DNA from: Megamerina dolium
Lineage: Eukaryota > Arthropoda > Insecta > Diptera > Megamerinidae
DNA: 64,000 nt
Assembly (NCBI GenBank): GCA_963854835.1
Contig: OY978530.1
Span: 19,433,437 to 19,497,436 of the forward strand
Direction: 5' to 3'
A program made the translations under genes and the position numbers. Shown one piece after another: positions 23,306 to 34,343 of the stretch; position 1 is the stretch's first letter, and every line of letters begins with the position of its first letter. Under the pieces are notes generated by a model. The model worked only from the letters and a program-made list of their open reading frames with translations. It was not told the DNA's origin and made no database searches.

Positions 23306-26300
23306 TATTATGACTTCCCCTTTGATTTGCAGTTTTACAATAGTATATCTCATAGTCGTTTAATTTTTCCGGGGCTTTAAGTTTTCTGCCTGATCTTTGC
23401 CTTGGTTGACTAATTTGTTGATTGTTCTCGAGGGCGGAGTTTGGACTGGGAATTTTGGCAGGATCACTTCATTCGGCTTGGTGTGGTGTTTCTTTTTGGT
23501 TTGTTTGGAATTCGGTTGATTAATCTGTTTGTGTTGATTGTTGGCTTATTTGTTCGGCTTCCTGGTGTCTTTCGGTAAGTTCTTCATCTGTGGATCTGTG
23601 GATGAGACGGGTTCCTGAGATTTCTGTTTGCTGGTTTTTGGCTTCATTATGTGAATAGTGTTTCTTCTATAGAGTTTGTCTTGTGAATTTATTACAAATG
23701 ATCGTTCGGCTACCTTCTGTTCGATTCCTTCCTTTAACCCATTTTTAGTTTGGATTTCGCTTTATGTATATCTCGTCTCCTAGTTCTAGCTCTATTTCTT
23801 TTTGTGTTCCTCTGTGGAAGTACTTTTTGTTGTGTCGACGTTGTTGCTTTATTTTGTTTGGCACGTTTGGTACTATTTCTTGGCTCAAATTTCTGGCTGG
23901 AATGTCGCACCTTAGCCATCTGCAGAATAGACGTTTTGCTGAGCTGGAGCCAATTTTGTTTGGTGTGTTTCTCCAAATTAATAGCGATTTGTAGAAATCC
24001 GAGTTCGAGGCTAGGCTTTCTTTATTATGTGTTTCGCAATCTTTACTGCTGCTTCCGCTTTCCCATTTGCTTGTTGGTGATGTGGGTTCGATGTTTGGTG
24101 ATTGAATTCCCATTTGTTTGCGAATTTTTTGAATTCATAGCTGACAAAATTAGTTCCGTTATCGATGACGACTTTGCAGAGTGTGCCGTGTCTACTAAAA
24201 TTCTTTCGGCATATGTTTATAGTGGTGGTGGCTGATAAATTGTCTAGCTCGACGACTTCGAAGTAGTCCGAATAGTGATATACAGTAAACAGGAAATAAT
24301 TTGTTTTATTTTTTATCGGCACTTCGAATACGTCCATGGAAACAATTTCAAACGGAGTGGGATATCTCTTGAATTATAAGTGATTCTCGTTGTTGTTGTC
24401 TTGCGGATGCGATACATGTTTCGCAGGCTTGTATCATCTGTTTGATTTCATCCGTGATACCTATCCAATATACGGTTTCTCTCGCCAGTTTTAGTATTGA
24501 TTCGATACCTAGGTGTGGTTGGTGTAGTTTGTCCAATATTTCGCGTCTCATTTGTTGTGGCGCTATCAGTCGATTGCCTTTGAAAATCAAATCGTTGTTT
24601 GTGACTAGTTCATCCCTTATTTTCCAATGTTGTTTAATGCTCTCGTTTACTTTTGAATTATCTTCGCTCCATCCCTCTTTTATTGTCTTTATCAAAATTT
24701 GAATAACATATTCTTTGGCTGTAGCTTGTTGTAATTTTTTCGTTGTGTTACTGATAGGCTTATACTCGAAGTCGTTGACGTTGTTGAATTGTTCGCATTC
24801 TTTGTCGATTTTGTAGATCTCGGCGTAGCTTTGAGAATGGTAGTCTTCTGGTGCTCTGGACAGTGTGTCGGCTAGGTACATTTCTGTTCCCTTTCTGTAT
24901 TTGATGCTAAAGTTGTATTTTTGAAGTTCCAGTGTCATTTGTTGTTGTCACTTCGGAGTTTTTAAGAGTGGTTTTTTGAATATGTTGATTAGCGGAGAGT
25001 GATCAGTTTCTATGGTTATGTTTTTTTTCCCGCAAATATATTGGTGAAATCGTCTACATGCAAATAAGACTGCTAGCATTTCCTTTTATATCTGCGCATA
25101 GTTTTGTTGTATTGGAGTTAGTGTTTTAGATGCATATATTATCGGGTGTCCATTTTGTAGTAGTACACTACCTAATGCGAATGAAGATGCGTCTGTCTGT
25201 ATAACGACTGGTTTGTGTATGTCGTAGTATTTTAGGACTAGTTTCTCTGTTAATATGTTCTTTATCTTGGAGAATGCTGCACTTTGCTCGTCTTTCCATA
25301 TGAAATTTTTACTTCGCAAAGGTTTTGTTAATTCGGATAAATTTTTTATAAATTTGCTTAGGTATGTTACTGTTCCGAGGAACGTTAGTGTCTTTTTTGT
25401 ATTTCGGTGTTGGCATATTTCTTATTGCTGATATTTTGTTCGAGTCTGGTATCATGCCTTCGCTTGAGAGTATATGTCCAAAAAATTTAATCTCGCTTTG
25501 GCAGACTTTTATTTTGTCTCGGTTGATTTTGAGGTTTTCTTGTCGAAGGCGTCTTAGTAGTTGCTCTAGATTTTTATTATGGTCGCTTGTAGCTATTTCT
25601 TTGTTTTTCCCTTTTCCGAAAACTTTATACAGGCTTTATACCAAATGGAACGCGCTTGAACCAATATTTGCCATATTGTGTCCAGAATGACGTTAGTTTG
25701 CTACTTTTTTCGTCCAGTGGTAGTTGCCAGAATTCATGCTTGGCGTCTAATATCGAGAAGATTTTTGCATCTGCTAGTTCTGCTAGAATTTCTTCTACGG
25801 TTGGTAGTTGATACTTTACGTCTTTAAGTGCTTTGGGTCAATGTATATTCTCATCTTTTTCTCTTTTTTTACTAGGACGAGATTGCTGGTCCATTCGGTA
25901 AAGGCTTGTTCTTTTTTGATAACGCCCATTTATTCCATTTCCTGTAGTGTTGCCTTCATTTCTTCGCGCTATGCAATGGGAATTCTTCTAGGTGATTCAC
26001 TTCTGGAGGGATTGTGTTATCGATTTCTAGAGAAATGTTTCCTTTTAATTTTCCAAGGCCTTGAAATACGTCGTCGTAAGCTTCGATGATTTTGTGAGCT
26101 TCAGTTTCTGTTGTGTTTTTTCCAACGATTTTGCATATTTAAATGAGTTTTAATATCTGGCATGTTTGTAGAGACAGTAGTGGGCAATGGTCGCTTTTTA
26201 TTACATATAACGATAATTTATGTTCGGTGTTCTTGTGTTGTAAGTTTAGTTTCGTTTTACCAATGGCTGTGATCTGTGGTCCTTCTACTGTTTTGAGTAT

Positions 26301-27388
26301 TGTTTTTGTAGTGGTATTATAGGTGTTTCTTCGATTTCCTTTAGGTTTTTTATTCCAATGAGATTGCAGGTTGCTCCTGTATCTAGTTGACATCTTATGT
26401 ACTGAACCTTGTTTTTGCTGTAGATGACGTTTACGTTTACGTAGAGGCGTTTTTCTTCCCTATTCGGTATATATGATTGTAGCGCGAGCTCTTCGTCCTC
26501 TGATTCGGATGTTTCGTTGGTGTTGTTTGTTGTCTTAACTGGTCTTCCTTTTGTGAATTTAGATAAGTACATTTTTGTCCAGTGACTTTTTTTATTGCAG
26601 TTGTTACATGTCGAGTTTCTCGCTCTGCACTGCTGCAGACTTTCGTGATATTCCATGCCGCAATATTTGAACGTTCTCTGATTGATCGATTTGTGCTTTG
26701 CATATTCTTTCTTGCTCTGTGTTTGGACTTTATTTACTTCTGCCGGCTTGTTTTTGATGGTTCCCATCTGTTTTTCTGTCGTCTCCTTTGATCTGCATGT
26801 TTCTATAGCTTTTTCCAAAGTAATGTTACTGTCCAACAATAGTTTTTCTCTGATGTCATGGTGTTTTATTGAGCAGATGATTTTGTTGAGTTTTTTTTTA
26901 TGAGTCCCCTCAGCCTGTTGAAGTACTCGTCGATGATTCGTCTTGGTCTTGGTTGGCCATGCTGAATTTGGCTCTTATGTATCGCTTATTGACTGTTGGC
27001 ATTAGATGTTTTTCAATTTCATTTAGTAGGAAACTCGCTGTTGCTGCAGCAACTTCTGGTATGGGCAGGTTCGCGTACCTTCTGAAGATGGTACGCGATG
27101 GTAGTGCTGTTAACAGGATTGCTTTTTTGGTTCCTCGCCCTGATGTGTTAGCCCTGTTGCAGTGAGGTAGTTTTGCCACTGTTGTTTCAAGTATTTGATA
27201 TTCTCGCTTACGTCGTCTTCCCTTATATTTGCGGGTTCGGAAAGCGGAACTTGTGGCAATTCGACAATTGTCACTTTTGCTATCATTTCGGCGCGTAGTG
27301 CAGCAACTTGCTTTTTTAGTTCCTCTCCCTCGCTAATTTTGATTTTGTGTTGTACGTGTGTTCGCACACACTTGATACGATGTAATAA
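23306..27388 (-). mobile_element. Gypsy array internal region, unit 2
   Basis: 4,083 bp, near-identical to unit 1. Frame boundaries at 23,745-24,113, 24,011-24,337, 24,348-24,938, 26,139-26,393, 26,285-26,839 and 26,910-27,179 match those of unit 1 one for one, so both units descend from an already inactive copy. Confidence 0.9.
23745..27367 (-). pseudogene. gag-pol remnants, unit 2
   Basis: Same domain order as unit 1: gag (26,910-27,367), CCHC plus protease DTGA (26,285-26,839), scattered RT, RNase H (25,086-25,319, VVIQTDASSFALGSVLLQNG), RNase H/tether and integrase zinc finger (24,348-24,938), integrase core (24,011-24,337) and C-terminus (23,745-24,113). Single-base differences from unit 1 include an Ile/Met change before DVFEVP and a Gln/His change near the CCHC. 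It is non-functional for the same reasons as unit 1. Confidence 0.85.
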
Positions 27389-27723
27389 TGTTAGTGATTG
27401 TATCTGTAAATAGGAATATCTTTATTTGGCAATATTATAGCCTAGACAGACGGCAGCCTAATTCCGGATTACCGAGTTAATTCGAATTAACTCGGGCATT
27501 AACTGCAGCTAATCCGCATAAACTCTATGAGTTAATTCTCAAAATAAAAGAGGATTAGGGCAATTTGCGATGGCAACACTGCTGAAAATTGTCTATTGTG
27601 AATTTTTCTCCATCCATTTTACAAAATATTAGGTGTGTTCGCTAACAAATAACTTTCAACAATTGTTAACAGTTTTCAACATGAAAAGTGTTGGCGAACA
27701 AATAAATTCAGCTGTCAATTACG
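27389..27723 (-). repeat. LTR 3, partial
   Basis: It starts as the other LTRs (TGTTAGTG) and enters the MITE at 27,438, but breaks off at about 27,723 after GCTGTCAATTACG. It is followed directly by about 32 bp of internal leader sequence (TGTGTTAGCACACACTTGATACG) and LTR 4. A short TACG overlap at the break suggests a microhomology deletion that removed the rest of a third unit. Confidence 0.82.
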
Positions 27724-27755
27724 TGTGTTAGCACACACTTGATACGATATAATAA

Positions 27756-28476
27756 TGTTAGTGATTGTATCTGTAAATACGAATATCTTTATTTGGCAAT
27801 ATTATAGCCTAGACAGACGGCAGCCTAATTCCGGATTACCTAGTTAATTCGAATTAACTCGGGCATTAACTGCAGCTAATCCGCATAAACTCTATGAGTT
27901 AATTCTCAAAATAAAAGAGGATTAGGGCAATTTGCGATGGCAACACTGCTGAAAATTGTCTATTGTGAATTTTTCCCCATCCATTTTACAATATATTAGG
28001 TGTGTTCGCTAACAAATAACTTTCAACAATTGTTAACAGTTTTCAACATGAAAAGTGTTGGCGAACAAATAAATTCAGCTGTCAATTACGAACGGTGAAT
28101 GTCAATTTACAAGTTTCTGATAGTTTTCAGTTCACGTACTTCTTGTAGATTTTCTCATATCGAGAGTGATGGATTACAGAAATTGATAGTGATAGTAATG
28201 TAAGTGGAGAGACCTGATAAAACAGCAATCAGCCGTTTAGTTAATCCGCAATACTGCCGTCTGTCAGGTTATTATTTTATTCGGATTAAGTGCGCCGGTA
28301 ATCCAGAATTAGGCTGCCGTCTATCTAGGCTATTACAGATATAAATGGATTTATATTCCTTTCTTTCTGGTATGCTACTTGTCGTCTTGTCTTCTTCATT
28401 CGTTTTCTTACTTTTGTGTTTTGGTGTTGCCAGATGATTTTTATTCTTCGATCGTAGACGACAATCTATTCTGACA
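27756..28476 (-). repeat. LTR 4 (5' end of the array, carries MITE)
   Basis: A 721-bp LTR with the MITE at 27,805-28,332. It lacks about 89 bp after GGATTTATATT relative to LTRs 1 and 2. As the rightmost LTR of a - strand element it is the outermost 5' LTR. Confidence 0.82.
27805..28332. mobile_element. 528-bp MITE in LTR 4
   Basis: Same length, TIRs and TTA flanks as in the other LTRs; somewhat more diverged from LTRs 1 and 2 than those are from each other. Confidence 0.83.
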
Positions 28477-29361
28477 TATATAATGACAATTATTATTCAG
28501 CTCTGTAAAGAAAAGATTAAAATTATCGACTCTAGGTTTATTCTAATTGAAAATTTAACAGATCTTGTTGTATTGGTTGGGGGGTCCAAAGCGCCTAATA
28601 CTTGACTGGTTCGAATTAACTCCATTTTGTCTTCTAATTTGCATTAGTTCCATGTGCATTATTTAGGTTTGTGTTAGTGTAGTTAGTTATAAGTTAACTG
28701 TGAAGTAAAATTTAGCCTCGGGGCCAGTTGTGGTGGTTTATTGGTTTGCCAGTTTGGATTTGGAATATAAAAATTATTGAATAAAGACTCATTTGCATTG
28801 TAATGGTCAGGGTAGTGGTAGTGCCATAATTGGTTTCTATTAGGTGTTGCAAAGTGTTCATATTCATTACTATTTGTCCTATTCGCATTCGACCAATTTG
28901 TTAAATGAGTTTCTTTGATTTTGTTTATTTTTAAAGGGTATATTATCATCATCAAATACATTACTTTCCTTCAAAATTTGAAGTGCTGACTTAAGATTGG
29001 TTGCTAAGTTTGCATTAATTAGTGCTCTCTATTCAACGTTTCCATACTAATTTGGTCTAATTTTTATTTAAAAATTCTTTAGTGGAAGTACTCTCATTTT
29101 TTAGTTTAATACAATATTTGATTTTACAAACATCTCTATTAATTTCTTCGCATAATAGTATTACGTTATTCTTAAATTTAATGCTGCGTACTTCCAAAAT
29201 GAGTGTACTAGTTACCGGAGAGTGATCACAAAATTCGTCGATAAGTAGTTTTCTTAACGAACTCTAATCCGATGACTACTCTCTGCTTACAACATCACTG
29301 GCGGAGCTTCGTAGAGTGCATACGATGCAGTTAAAGTAAACGTTGATTGATCATTTAAGTC
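28477..29361 (-). mobile_element. Probable gag-side part of the outer gypsy element
   Basis: Sequence between the gypsy array and the copia element. The longest - strand frame (28,683-28,961) is Asn-rich (NANRTNSNEYEHF, WHYHYPDHYNANESLFNNF), resembling the Asn-rich gag tails of errantivirus-like elements. No zinc knuckle is seen. The assignment to the element at 15.5-17.6 kb rests on order and strand only. Confidence 0.45.
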
Positions 29362-29584
29362 TGTTGTAATATCGTAAGAGTATGTTCAATTCAACATTCG
29401 GCTGTTTGACACTTCACTTGTGACTTGTGCTTGCTTGTCACACATGATGTGTTTCGTTTCCTGTCTTGTCTCTTCCTCTGTTTGAATTTGTCAGCTGCAT
29501 TTGTAACATCACATTTCAACATCTCAAATATATATCTGAATCTAAATCTTGGAACATCGTTTAACTGGTTGCGTTTTTCTAACA
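29362..29584 (+). repeat. copia 5' LTR
   Basis: TGTTGTAATATCG...TTTCTAACA, 223 bp, TG...CA ends. It should contain the promoter; no clear TATA box is assigned, though TATATATC occurs in its 3' half. Confidence 0.95.
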
Positions 29585-29599
29585 GGTTATGGGCCCAGA
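29585..29599 (+). promoter_or_regulatory. Primer binding site (initiator tRNA-Met half)
   Basis: GGTTATGGGCCCAG directly follows the 5' LTR. It is complementary to the anticodon-stem region of insect initiator tRNA-Met (CUGGGCCCAUAACC), the half-tRNA priming known for Drosophila copia. Confidence 0.88.
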
Positions 29600-29696
29600 T
29601 AATCGCAAAATTGGCTCTGATTAATTAGAAATAAAAATTATTTACGAAACATTTGCGAAAATAAGGTTATTAGTCTTTTTTTTTTTTGAACAAAGA

Positions 29697-30512
29697 ATGG
29701 CCATGAGCAGCAATAATAACCTTATACATGGCAGGATTCCCGTGCTAAATGGTGACAATTTTTTAACATGGAGAGCACAGATGGAAACGGTGCTTCATAG
29801 AACAAGGCTATTGAAATACGTAAAAGGACAAGTGGTACGTCCAACTAATGAAGGAGTAGATCGTGATTCATGGGACGAAAAAGATTTAGACGCGAAAGGA
29901 GAGCTCATATTAGCTATGGAGCCAAATATTGTGTCACTCACCACCAATTTAAAAACATCCAAGGATATTTGGGAATACCTTGCACAGAGTTTCGACAAAA
30001 CTGGTCCACGACAAAAGACCGAAGAATTTAGAAAACTTACTAACCTGAGAATGTCACCAGGACAATCAGTGGGAGAGTATGTAAGAGCATTCAAGGCTAT
30101 TGTTAATCGGCTAACAGAACTAAAGGCGCATTTAGATGATGACCTGTTGGTTGTGGTACTATTGGATGGACTGTCCGAGGAGTACAAGGACATTCAATCA
30201 GCATATGATGCTCAGAGCGAATATCCATCAGTAAATACTGTATGTACTCGTTTATTAGAAGTAGGCGACAGAAAGAAGGAAAACCACATCAATAAAAACA
30301 ATGTCCTAAGCGTTCGACATATGAGACCAACCAGAACAATGCCGAACAGAAATAAAATTGCTAACTTTCCTTACAACTGTTTTAATTGTGGGAGGCGAGG
30401 CCATATGGCCAAGGATTCTAAGGCGAACACTGAAAACGCGAACAGCACGCAAACAGCTGAGAGTGAATTTGAACAGGGTTTCATCGTAAAGGAAGCTCAC
30501 TCCAATCAGTAA
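29697..30512 (+). CDS. copia gag (capsid/nucleocapsid)
   Basis: A 271-codon frame from ATG at 29,697. The N-terminal capsid region (LNGDNFLTWRAQMETVLHR, WEYLAQSFDKTG, LTNLRMSPGQSVGEYVRAF, VVVLLDGLSEEY) is a UBN2/Gag_pre-integrase-type copia Gag. Near the C-terminus is a zinc knuckle, CFNCGRRGHMAKDS, in which the fourth ligand Cys is replaced by Ser, so zinc binding should fail. The frame stops with TAA at 30,510-30,512. The protease frame starts about 30 bases later in another phase; copia families usually fuse gag and pol, so a 1-base indel is likely. Confidence 0.9.
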   Translation: MAMSSNNNLIHGRIPVLNGDNFLTWRAQMETVLHRTRLLKYVKGQVVRPTNEGVDRDSWDEKDLDAKGELILAMEPNIVSLTTNLKTSKDIWEYLAQSFDKTGPRQKTEEFRKLTNLRMSPGQSVGEYVRAFKAIVNRLTELKAHLDDDLLVVVLLDGLSEEYKDIQSAYDAQSEYPSVNTVCTRLLEVGDRKKENHINKNNVLSVRHMRPTRTMPNRNKIANFPYNCFNCGRRGHMAKDSKANTENANSTQTAESEFEQGFIVKEAHSNQ

Positions 30513-30541
30513 ATGTTGCCTCACAGGTATCAAAGAAGCAT

Positions 30542-32383
30542 TTGATGTGGTGTCTGGACAGCGGAGCTACGTCACACATGTGTGCAGATGAATCAAAATT
30601 CATAGAAATATCCAAGGGTGAGTCTGAAAATCACGTTAAGTTGGCTAACGATCAGAGAATAAGTGTCGTAGGAAATGGCACAGTGAAAGCCAAGATATGT
30701 ATTGGACAGCGGACAGAACCGCTTTATTTATATAAAACGTTACTAGTACCGGAATTGAAGGAAAATTTAGTCTCAGTAAGCAAAGCAACTGACAACGGAT
30801 ATAAGGTGATCTTCCAAGATAATGAAGCACATATTTTAAGCAGGAATGATGAGGAAATTATTCGAGCTGAAAAGAAAAATGGACTATATTATGTGAATGA
30901 ACATGAACAGGTTCTAATGAGTGCGAGTACAAAGCATATTCGAGTGGAATCGATTACGAAATGGCACAAACGTTTGGGTCATCTGAACTACAATTCTCTC
31001 AAGCAGTTACTCTCAAGCAATATGGTGTTCGGACTTCCCGATAAATTTAAAGAAGATGATATCAAATGTACAGCGTGTATTAAAGCCAAGCAAACTCAAT
31101 TACCTTTCGCTGAAAGCCAAACGAAAACAACAAAACCGTTACAGATAATTCACTCTGATATATGTGGACCAATGCGGCACGAATCTCTTGGAAAATCTAA
31201 ATATTTTATAACGTTTGTCGATGATTTTTCGAGAAAGATTTTTGTTTATTTTTTGAACAAAAAGAGTGACGCACTCGAGACATTCATCTCATTTAAGGCA
31301 CTTGTTGAGAACCAGTTGGATGAAAAGATCAAAGTTCTCAGAACTGACAACGGAACGGAATATTGTAATCGAAATTTTGAGAGCTTTTTAGACAATGCAG
31401 GAATAATACATCAAACTACGGTTCCACACACACCAGAACAAAATGGGCTTTCAGAACGAACAAATCGAACGCTTGTCGAAATGGCAAGGTGTATAAAATT
31501 AGATAAAGGCTTGCCGGATGCATTATGGGCAGAGCTAATAAATACAGCTGCGTACATTAGAAATAGATGCCCTAATAAACACAATGGAAACAAAACACCA
31601 GAGGAATTGTGGTCCGGTGAGAAGCCTAATATTGAACATTTGAGGGAAATTGGAGCCAAAAGTTTCACCCTCATCAAAGGAACAAACATCGGCAAATTCG
31701 ATCCGAAATCTGTGGAAGGCGTACTACTCCGATATGCAGAAGGCACAAAGGCCTATAGACTGTGGATTCCAAGCAAACGGTCCGTTGTGAATAGTAGAGA
31801 CGTCAGGTTCATTGAAGAAGAAAACAAGTCGGGAAGTTATATTGAAAAATCTGAAAAAGAACATTATTACACTTACCTTTTTCAGGACAATAATGGCTAT
31901 GAGAGTACAACTCCATCTGACGATAGAGATATCATCGATTCCATAGAACGAGACACCCTGAAGAGATCAACATCAAAATTAAAAACCATAGTTACTGATG
32001 AAGAGATCATTTTGGATAATGTGAACAGTGCTGTGACGGAGGGCGAAGTCTCGAACCTGGCAAACAAAAACCCAAAGTCATTAAAAGAAATAGAACACTT
32101 GGAAGAATCGTATGAGTGGCGGGATGCGATGAAGGCGGAATACGACTCGTTAATTGCAAATAATACCTGGACGCTTGTGAAAAGGCCAGATAATTGTAAT
32201 GTAATCCAATCCAAATGGGTATTTAAAACTAAACACCGGCCTGATGGCTCAATTGAAAGAAGGAAGGCTCGACTCGTGGCAAAGGGCTATGAGCAAATTT
32301 ATGGTATAGACTATTCCGATCCATTTAACGTTAGCGATAGCAGTCGAGAGACAGTTGGCCTTGAATCACTTGGATGTGTCTAG
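30542..32383 (+). pseudogene. copia pol: protease, integrase, RT start
   Basis: 613 codons. The aspartic protease is at residues about 3-90 (WCLDSGATSHM). The integrase has a zinc domain (WHKRLGHLNYNSLKQL, CTACIKAKQ) and a catalytic core with Asp, Asp and Glu in HSDICGP, LRTDNGTEYCNR and PEQNGLSERTNRT. The RT begins at about residue 510 (WRDAMKAEYDSLIANNTW, KWVFKTKHRPDGSIERRKAR, GIDYSDPF). After GIDYSDPF the frame slips and ends; compared with copia RTs roughly 15 residues before the AIAVERQLAL-type segment are missing. It is therefore a deletion plus frameshift in RT. Confidence 0.92.
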
Positions 32384-33575
32384 CGCATATCTTAATGGCG
32401 ATTTGGACACAATTGTTTATATGGAGCAACCAGAGGGTTTTATCACCGAAGAGCATAAGGTGTGCAAGTTAAATAAAGCGATTTATGGCTTACGTCAAGC
32501 CGGACGTCAATGGAACCTCAAACTCGATTCCACTTTGCGAAAATTGGGTTTTATTGTGTCAAATCATGATCAGTGTATTTACCACAAGTGTGATGGAAGC
32601 CATGTAACCCTCGTTACTGTATATGTTGACGATCTGTTAATCGCATCAAACCAACAAAATGAATTCCAAACACTAAAGGATCATCTGATGGAATCATTCG
32701 ACATTAGAGACTTGGGTTACCCCGAATTATGTGTAGGTCTGGAGATAACGAAACAAGCAGATACAGTCTCTATTCGCCAGAGCAGATACGTTACCAATAT
32801 ACTGCAACAGTACGGTCTTGACGATTGTAAGCCCAGCCGATTACCTTTACCCACCGGTACACAACTGGAGAGATCACCAACAATTCCCGAAGAACAGAAA
32901 GAGATCAACAAAACTCAATATCGAAGACTAATCGGAAGCCTGTTACACCTATCTACGTTCACTCGAATGGACATCGCATTTGTTGTCAACATGTTGTGTC
33001 AGTTTAATGAGGATCCGCGCCTTCAACATTGGAACGCAGCTCTACACGTATTGAAGTATCTTCAGGGCTCCAAAAACGCCAGTATTACTTATCGTCCCAC
33101 TGGAAATTACATATGTGTGTTTGCTAATGCAAGTTGGGCAGGAAACACGAACGATCGCAAGTCCCAGTCTGGATTTGCTTTTGTATATGGTGGAGCTGCA
33201 GTTTTCTGGGGTTCACGAAAACAGAGCATTGTTACAACTTCCAGTACCGAGGCCGAGTATGTGACATTGTCGTCTGTTGCGAAGGACGCTGCTTATTTTA
33301 AAAATTTACTTACCGAATTGCACTTACACAATGGACCAGTCCAAATCTATAACGACAGTAAAAGTGCGAAAGCAATTGCCGAAACAGTGGACAATCAAGG
33401 AAGGCTGAAACATTTAGACACCCGCCATCATTACGTGCGAAATGCAATCATGGATGGGACGATTGAACTTCATTATACTAGGACGGAGGACATGCCAGCA
33501 GATGCGCTTACCAAATTAATGCCAATGCCGGCGCACATTAGATGTTTTCAAAATTTAGGAATGACATTCGATTAA
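32355..33575 (+). pseudogene. copia pol: RT palm and RNase H
   Basis: 406 codons in a second frame that overlaps the end of the preceding one; the first codon is not ATG. RT motifs: LNHLDVSSAYLNGDLD (first catalytic Asp), YMEQPEGF, KLNKAIYGLRQAGRQW and the active site VTVYVDDLLIASN. RNase H: NASWAGNTNDRKSQSGF (where the usual first Asp reads Asn), SSTEAEYVTLSS, IYNDSKSAKAIAE and HLDTRHHYVR. The stop is at 33,573-33,575, about 70 bases before the 3' LTR. Confidence 0.92.
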
Positions 33576-33637
33576 TTTACTTTCTGTTTTTGTTTGTATT
33601 CAATTTGTACAAGTGTGAACCAGGCGAATGTGGAATT

Positions 33638-33646
33638 GCGGGGAGG
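33638..33646 (+). promoter_or_regulatory. Polypurine tract
   Basis: GCGGGGAGG immediately precedes the 3' LTR, the expected plus-strand primer. Confidence 0.8.
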
Positions 33647-33869
33647 TGTTGTAATATCGTAAGAGTATGTTCAATTCAACATTCGGCTGTTTGACACTTC
33701 ACTTGTGACTTGTGCTTGCTTGTCACACATGATGTGTTTCGTTTCCTGTCTTGTCTCTTCCTCTGTTTGAATTTGTCAGCTGCATTTGTAACATCACATT
33801 TCAACATCTCAAATATATATCTGAATCTAAATCCTGGAACATCGTTTAACTGGTTGCGTTTTTCTAACA
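33647..33869 (+). repeat. copia 3' LTR
   Basis: 223 bp, one substitution from the 5' LTR, followed by the AAGTC target duplication. Confidence 0.95.
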
Positions 33870-33874
33870 AAGTC

Positions 33875-34343
33875 ACAATCAAATGGCTGAATAAGTTTTA
33901 TGTTTTACATCATGAGGCTTCTCTGTTCCGCCATTTTAATTTCAGGTTATATATTTAGTTTGAAATTATTTCTCTAAGTCCATTAATTATTTTGAACTTC
34001 TTGTCTTATAATTTTCGCATCACTCTCGCCAATATTTTACGGTCTTGTTCCTTTTTGAGGAACATTCGATATATCTGTCTTTTGATTTGCACAATATACG
34101 CGCTCTCTTTTTTTTATTCCTTTACGATATTACTGTGCACTTTGAGTTAGTAGTTTTTTGCTTTACACTTGCTGCTACAAGATAACACAAAATGGCCGTC
34201 GGTTTTATAAAACACAACACAAACTAGACACACCAATTCACGAAACTGTAACTTAGCCAAGTGTAGTCAATTCCCTGTATTCTGTACTTAAAGCTTTTAA
34301 CGCAATTGATGCGGCTTGTGAACAGTGGGAAAGTGTCACTTAT
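33875..34343 (-). mobile_element. Outer gypsy element: leader and 5' LTR remnant
   Basis: 34,263-34,343 is a diverged match to the LTR-like sequence at 6,234 and 15,489 (CAATTCCCTGTATTCTGTAC, ATTGATGCGGCTTG, GAACAGTGG). On the - strand it is followed after a few bases by TGGCTAAGTTACAG, a possible primer site, and then untranslated leader. This makes it the 5' end of the old gypsy element, whose 3' end is at 15.5 kb. It is truncated by a microsatellite at 34,344. Confidence 0.6.

Larger units (their letters stand above)
17598..28476 (-). mobile_element. Tandem array of a second Ty3/gypsy element
   Basis: The structure is LTR (810 bp), internal region (4,088 bp), LTR (810 bp), internal region (4,083 bp), partial LTR, then a further LTR. 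Adjacent units share a single LTR, the product expected from unequal LTR-LTR recombination. LTRs run from TGTTAGTGATTG to CTATTCTGACA on the + strand (TG...CA). Purine-rich sequence on the - strand (AAAGGGGAAG, complement of 18,412-18,425) adjoins the LTR start and is a likely polypurine tract, giving - strand transcription. The array sits inside the older gypsy element. No clean target duplication is visible at 17,598 and 28,476. Confidence 0.9.
29362..33869 (+). mobile_element. Ty1/copia LTR retrotransposon, young insertion
   Basis: A 4,508-bp element with 223-bp LTRs (29,362-29,584 and 33,647-33,869) that differ at one base (T/C near the end, AATCTTGG versus AATCCTGG). It is flanked by a perfect 5-bp duplication AAGTC (29,357-29,361; 33,870-33,874). 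Primer site, polypurine tract, gag and pol are all present. Despite its youth the coding region has a frameshift between gag and protease and a deletion in RT, so the copy itself is inactive. Confidence 0.96.

Noticed and set aside
17598..28476. Tandem host gene duplication
   Set aside because: The repeat units are LTR-bounded and encode gag/pol remains; no host gene is present.
28683..28961. Independent Asn-rich host protein
   Set aside because: Lies between retroelement parts on the matching strand; more likely gypsy gag debris.
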